In this document: in pieces, positions 61,439-64,000 of the stretch
How positions within the stretch are numbered: position 1 is the stretch's first letter
Layout: each line of letters starts with the position of its first letter
NCBI GenBank assembly: GCA_039704465.1
Contig: JASFAU010000010.1
Span: forward strand, 1,054,001 to 1,118,000
Length of the DNA: 64,000 nucleotides
Direction of reading: 5' to 3'
Source: Plasmodiophora brassicae
Taxonomy: Eukaryota > Endomyxa > Phytomyxea > Plasmodiophorida > Plasmodiophoridae
The notes under the pieces: model-generated
Told to the model about the DNA's origin: nothing
What the model saw: the letters and a program-made list of their open reading frames with translations, nothing else
Database searches by the model: none
Translations under genes and position numbers: made by a program

Positions 61439-63479
61439 TTACCCTTCGATATTAACGTGCACGATAGGGAGCTGTCCGGCCTTGCCCTGGTGCAGAGAGC
61501 TGACCCATGCGTTCCACTGCTTGTCCTCCTCGGCTTTCGGCACGATCCTAGGCCAGGCGTTGCTGTAGAAGCGCACGAGGCGCCCACCGGGGATGCGCAG
61601 GCGCAGGACCTCGTTCGGGTCGTACGGCAGTTTCCGGTCGCGAATGTTGGTCAGGATGACGGCGGACACGATCAGCGATAGGACAATGACGGCGAGGATC
61701 CATCGGAAGTTCGCATCGTAGACGTGGAGCGATTTCACGCCGAGTCGGGCGCTCTCCGCGTCGAATACGGCCGCGAAGGTCAGGCCGCCGATGACGCCCG
61801 CGGTCGCCCATGCGGTCAGTACCATCCTGTGTCCCGCCAACCACTCGTCAGCACGTCGTGGCAATGCTGCCCCATCGGGTACGTACCCGTGTGTGGCCCC
61901 CGTGTTCTGGGCGCTGAACTGGTCGGCCAGGAGCGCAGGTATCGTACCGAACCCGCCGCCGTACCTATTGCCAGTGTCGGCACACGTACGCGGGGCGGCG
62001 TGAACGCCCACGACCGACAACTTACATGAAGGCGACGCCAAAGACGCAGGTCAGGAATGCCGCGTAGTACTGATTGCTGATCGTGATGGGCAGGATGCCG
62101 ACGAAGATCGCCTGCGACGCCAGCATGACGATGAACATTGTCTTGCGCCCGACACGATCGGAGATGGTCGAGACGATCAGACGGCCGCCTAGATTGCACC
62201 CGCCGAGGATCGCGTTCACGGTGACGGCCTCGTCGGCGCTTCGACCGAACTGAGCGGTCGCAATCGTCTGGATCTTTGAGATCACCAGCAGGCCTTGTGC
62301 CAGGCGATTAGCACTGGGTCAGGTCGGGCACGCGCGAGTGCGCACCTGCGATGATGTTGCCCAGGAACATGAGCTCAATGAGGAGGAATTCCCTGGAGAA
62401 GAGCGCTTCGGAGAGCGTCATCGTCCAATGCCCCGACGGCTGCGTTTGCTGCCGCGCTGGATCGTCGGTTGCTGCCGAGTTGCGCTCGATGGCTATGACC
62501 TGCAGGTTGGGCTTGCGTTCGAGCTCTTCGGCGCCCTTAATGGACTGGACGCCGACGCCGTCGACGGTGTACCCGGGCGGTGGGATTCGAAGCGTGACGC
62601 CGCTGACGACCATGATCGTGAAGTAGGCGACGCCCAGCGTCACAAACACCATCGGTAGCGGCAGCACTCTGATCAGCGCCTTCTGCACATCTACGCACAG
62701 ACGGATCAGATTAACGGGCGTCTCTTGGCGTCATCGCCTACAGGATGCGACGATGGATCCGCCCCCGAACCCGCATACTGAAGCAAGGGCGTCGAACCGT
62801 TACATCACAGGAACGCGATTGGCAATCGGCAAACAAGGCGACCACGTACCTGCGAACCCGGCAGCGATGCCTCGACAGTCGGGGAACCACTTCTGCAGTG
62901 GCGATACGGGAGAGATGTACCCGATGCCGAGCCCCATGCCGCCGACGACACCGTAGCTGATGTAGATGACGGCGATGGATTTCAGGTACACGCCCAGTGC
63001 CGTGCCGAGGTTGCCCAGCGTGAAGAGCGTCGCGCCCAGCAGGACGCCCTTCAGCGGGCCGTTTCTTTCGAGCCATGGACCCAGGATGGCCGCAGTCAGG
63101 CCAAGGAACGCCACCGCAATGTAGAACGTCACTGGAGCGATGTTCAGGTCCACGAGCGTGCCGTTGACGATCGGCGGGTCGTACAGGTATCTCTCGATCG
63201 CCGTGTTGAACCCACTCCAGGCGTACAGTGACCCGATGCACATCTGATCACGGTCGGTGTGTTCACATGCGGGCGCGTCTGCTAAACGGTAGTGGGGGGA
63301 CGGCGCGGCAGGCGTACCTGGATGAGGAAGGCGGCGGGGAACAGGACGTACCGGCTGAACGGTACGACGGGGACGCCGGGTATCAGCCAGCGCTCCCGCT
63401 CGATCTGCCGCTGGCTACGCTCCATGCCGTGTGTCGTCCAGTGGGCCACGATCGCCTCCTTCACCCTCGCTGCCATCAT
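61439..63479 (-). CDS. MFS transporter of the oxalate/formate antiporter (OFA) family, 7 exons
   Basis: Exons on the complement: 63318-63479, 62850-63243, 62742-62777, 62346-62690, 62026-62293, 61887-61964, 61439-61826; introns 51-74 nt; 556 aa. Family features: LFPAAFLIQMCIGSLYAWSG in helix 1, GLGIGYISPVSPLQKWFPD, GIAAGFAVCGFGGGS, SADEAVTVNAILGGCNLGGR, SDRVGRKTMF, MYGGGFGTIPALLADQF and GATHGMVLTAWATAGVIGG. OFA members move oxalate, formate or other small carboxylates. Two Met codons start the protein. The join 62742/62690 is the least sure. A PrpF-like enzyme in the same window also deals with carboxylates, but 55 kb apart. Confidence 0.88.
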
Positions 63480-63678
63480 GTGTTCAGCTGCGGGGGGTGC
63501 CAGCTGTCTCCCAACGAGACAGAATGTTGTTATGTGACGAGGTGCCCTGTGCGACGTTCTCACCGAGGGGGATGCGGGTCCGATTCGGAGATATTTGTGG
63601 TGACTGGTGGGTGGCCCTTCTCTGGGGGCGCTGGTGGGGCCTGGAGGCGCGCCCCGCCCCCCATCGGCGCTACCCTAC

Positions 63679-64000
63679 TTACTGCCTCTCTGGCGTCATC
63701 CGCAATCGCGCGCCTCTGTGTTTACAACATGACACAGCAGGCAGTGTTCGTGGGCCGACGGCGCCGATCGCCAGCGTCGACGACGTCGTTCGCCCCAGCC
63801 TCTGGTTGCATACGGAGCGTGACCTTGTACCTCGGGATGGCCTGGAACGGGTCCTCGATCCGGATGGCGGCGCCCGGTTCGCTACCCAGGTCGTCGTCCG
63901 CGTGACGTCGTCCAGACAGGACTTCGCATAGCAGGACGGCGGCAGCGTGCTGCCGACCAGCGATGTCGCCGATTCGTCCTGCGAAATGCCCGGCGGCAAC
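63679..64000 (-). CDS. Partial unknown gene at the right edge
   Basis: The complement is open from the window edge (PPGISQDESATSLVGST, CYAKSCLDD). A second frame just downstream reads DDDLGSEPGAAIRIEDPFQA and IPRYKVTLRMQPEAGANDVV, ending near 63722. A short intron (about 40 nt, GTCTGG...TAG) could join them. No family recognised and the start is outside the window. The 200 nt to the OFA start (63480-63678) hold no gene. Confidence 0.3.
   Translation of the reverse strand, partial: LPPGISQDESATSLVGSTLPPSCYAKSCLDDVTRTTTWVANRAPPSGSRTRSRPSRGTRSRSVCNQRLGRTTSSTLAIGAVGPRTLPAVSCCKHRGARLRMTPERQ

Noticed and set aside
1..64000. CRISPR arrays, bacterial operons or giant-virus origin
   Set aside because: No regular direct repeats with spacers; spliceosomal introns in ribosomal, ESCRT and DNA-repair genes point to a cellular eukaryote despite the many ankyrin genes.

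Overview
This window is nuclear DNA of a GC-rich, very compact eukaryotic genome, probably a single-celled organism. It holds about 35 protein genes and one tRNA. Housekeeping genes that must be cellular (FEN1, ribosomal protein eS24, TSG101, epsin, auxilin-type J protein, CDC50, GGTase-I beta) are cut by many very short introns. I could place most of these at 43-98 nt, and nearly all are GT-AG. Re-joining exons across them gives proteins of the normal family length: FEN1 379 aa, eS24 132 aa, CDC50 359 aa. The enzyme set (steryl/ceramide-glucosidase-type GH5, GPI-tailed GH16, GT4 trehalose enzyme of fungal type, GT61, GT90, OFA-type MFS, trithorax-like PHD/FYRN/FYRC protein) suggests an opisthokont or amoebozoan lineage, perhaps an early-diverging fungus or a relative. 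The sequence alone does not settle this.

Layout. 1-4 kb: end of an unknown gene, then two head-to-tail SKP1-ankyrin genes on the minus strand. 4.4-13 kb: FEN1, a PrpF-like isomerase, a hemerythrin-like protein, a class B DnaJ, eS24 and a sugar porter. 13-16 kb: CDC50, a membrane-anchored CBM21 protein and an AT-hook protein. 16.5-19.6 kb: a 15-exon trithorax-like gene without a SET domain. 19.7-22.5 kb: a tandem pair of two-helix membrane proteins and a third SKP1-ankyrin gene. 22.6-34 kb: GH16 remnant, GH5, GGTase-I beta, an unknown 500-aa protein, a GT4 enzyme, a diadenosine phosphorylase and a PPR protein. 34-43.5 kb: XPA-C-like protein, membrane proteins, two LRR genes, a GT61 enzyme, an unknown gene and an IQ protein. 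43.6-47.2 kb: fourth and fifth SKP1-ankyrin genes in tandem. 47.5-57.9 kb: TSG101, a subtilisin, tRNA-Thr, a multi-pass membrane protein, and a divergent epsin/auxilin pair. 58-59.4 kb: a large tail-to-tail inverted duplication. 59.7-64 kb: a frameshifted GT90 gene, a TIM17/22-type protein, an OFA transporter, and the edge of another gene.

The most unusual content is the SKP1-ankyrin family (921-2126, 2344-3980, 21119-22498, 43593-45750, 46019-47229). Each protein has an N-terminal hydrophobic segment that looks like a cleavable signal peptide, directly followed by a complete SKP1-like fold (POZ part, then the helical dimerisation part), then 4 to 12 ankyrin repeats. All five share a phase-0 intron at the same place, between the two SKP1 parts. 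I infer secreted or ER-routed proteins that fuse a cullin-1-adaptor-like fold to a protein-binding repeat array. One testable idea is a family of host- or neighbour-directed effectors.

Other notable points: clathrin-pathway genes cluster (TSG101, epsin, auxilin); one TSG101 intron appears to be GC-AG; two carbohydrate-enzyme loci (GH16, GT90) carry single-base frameshifts that may be decay or assembly error.
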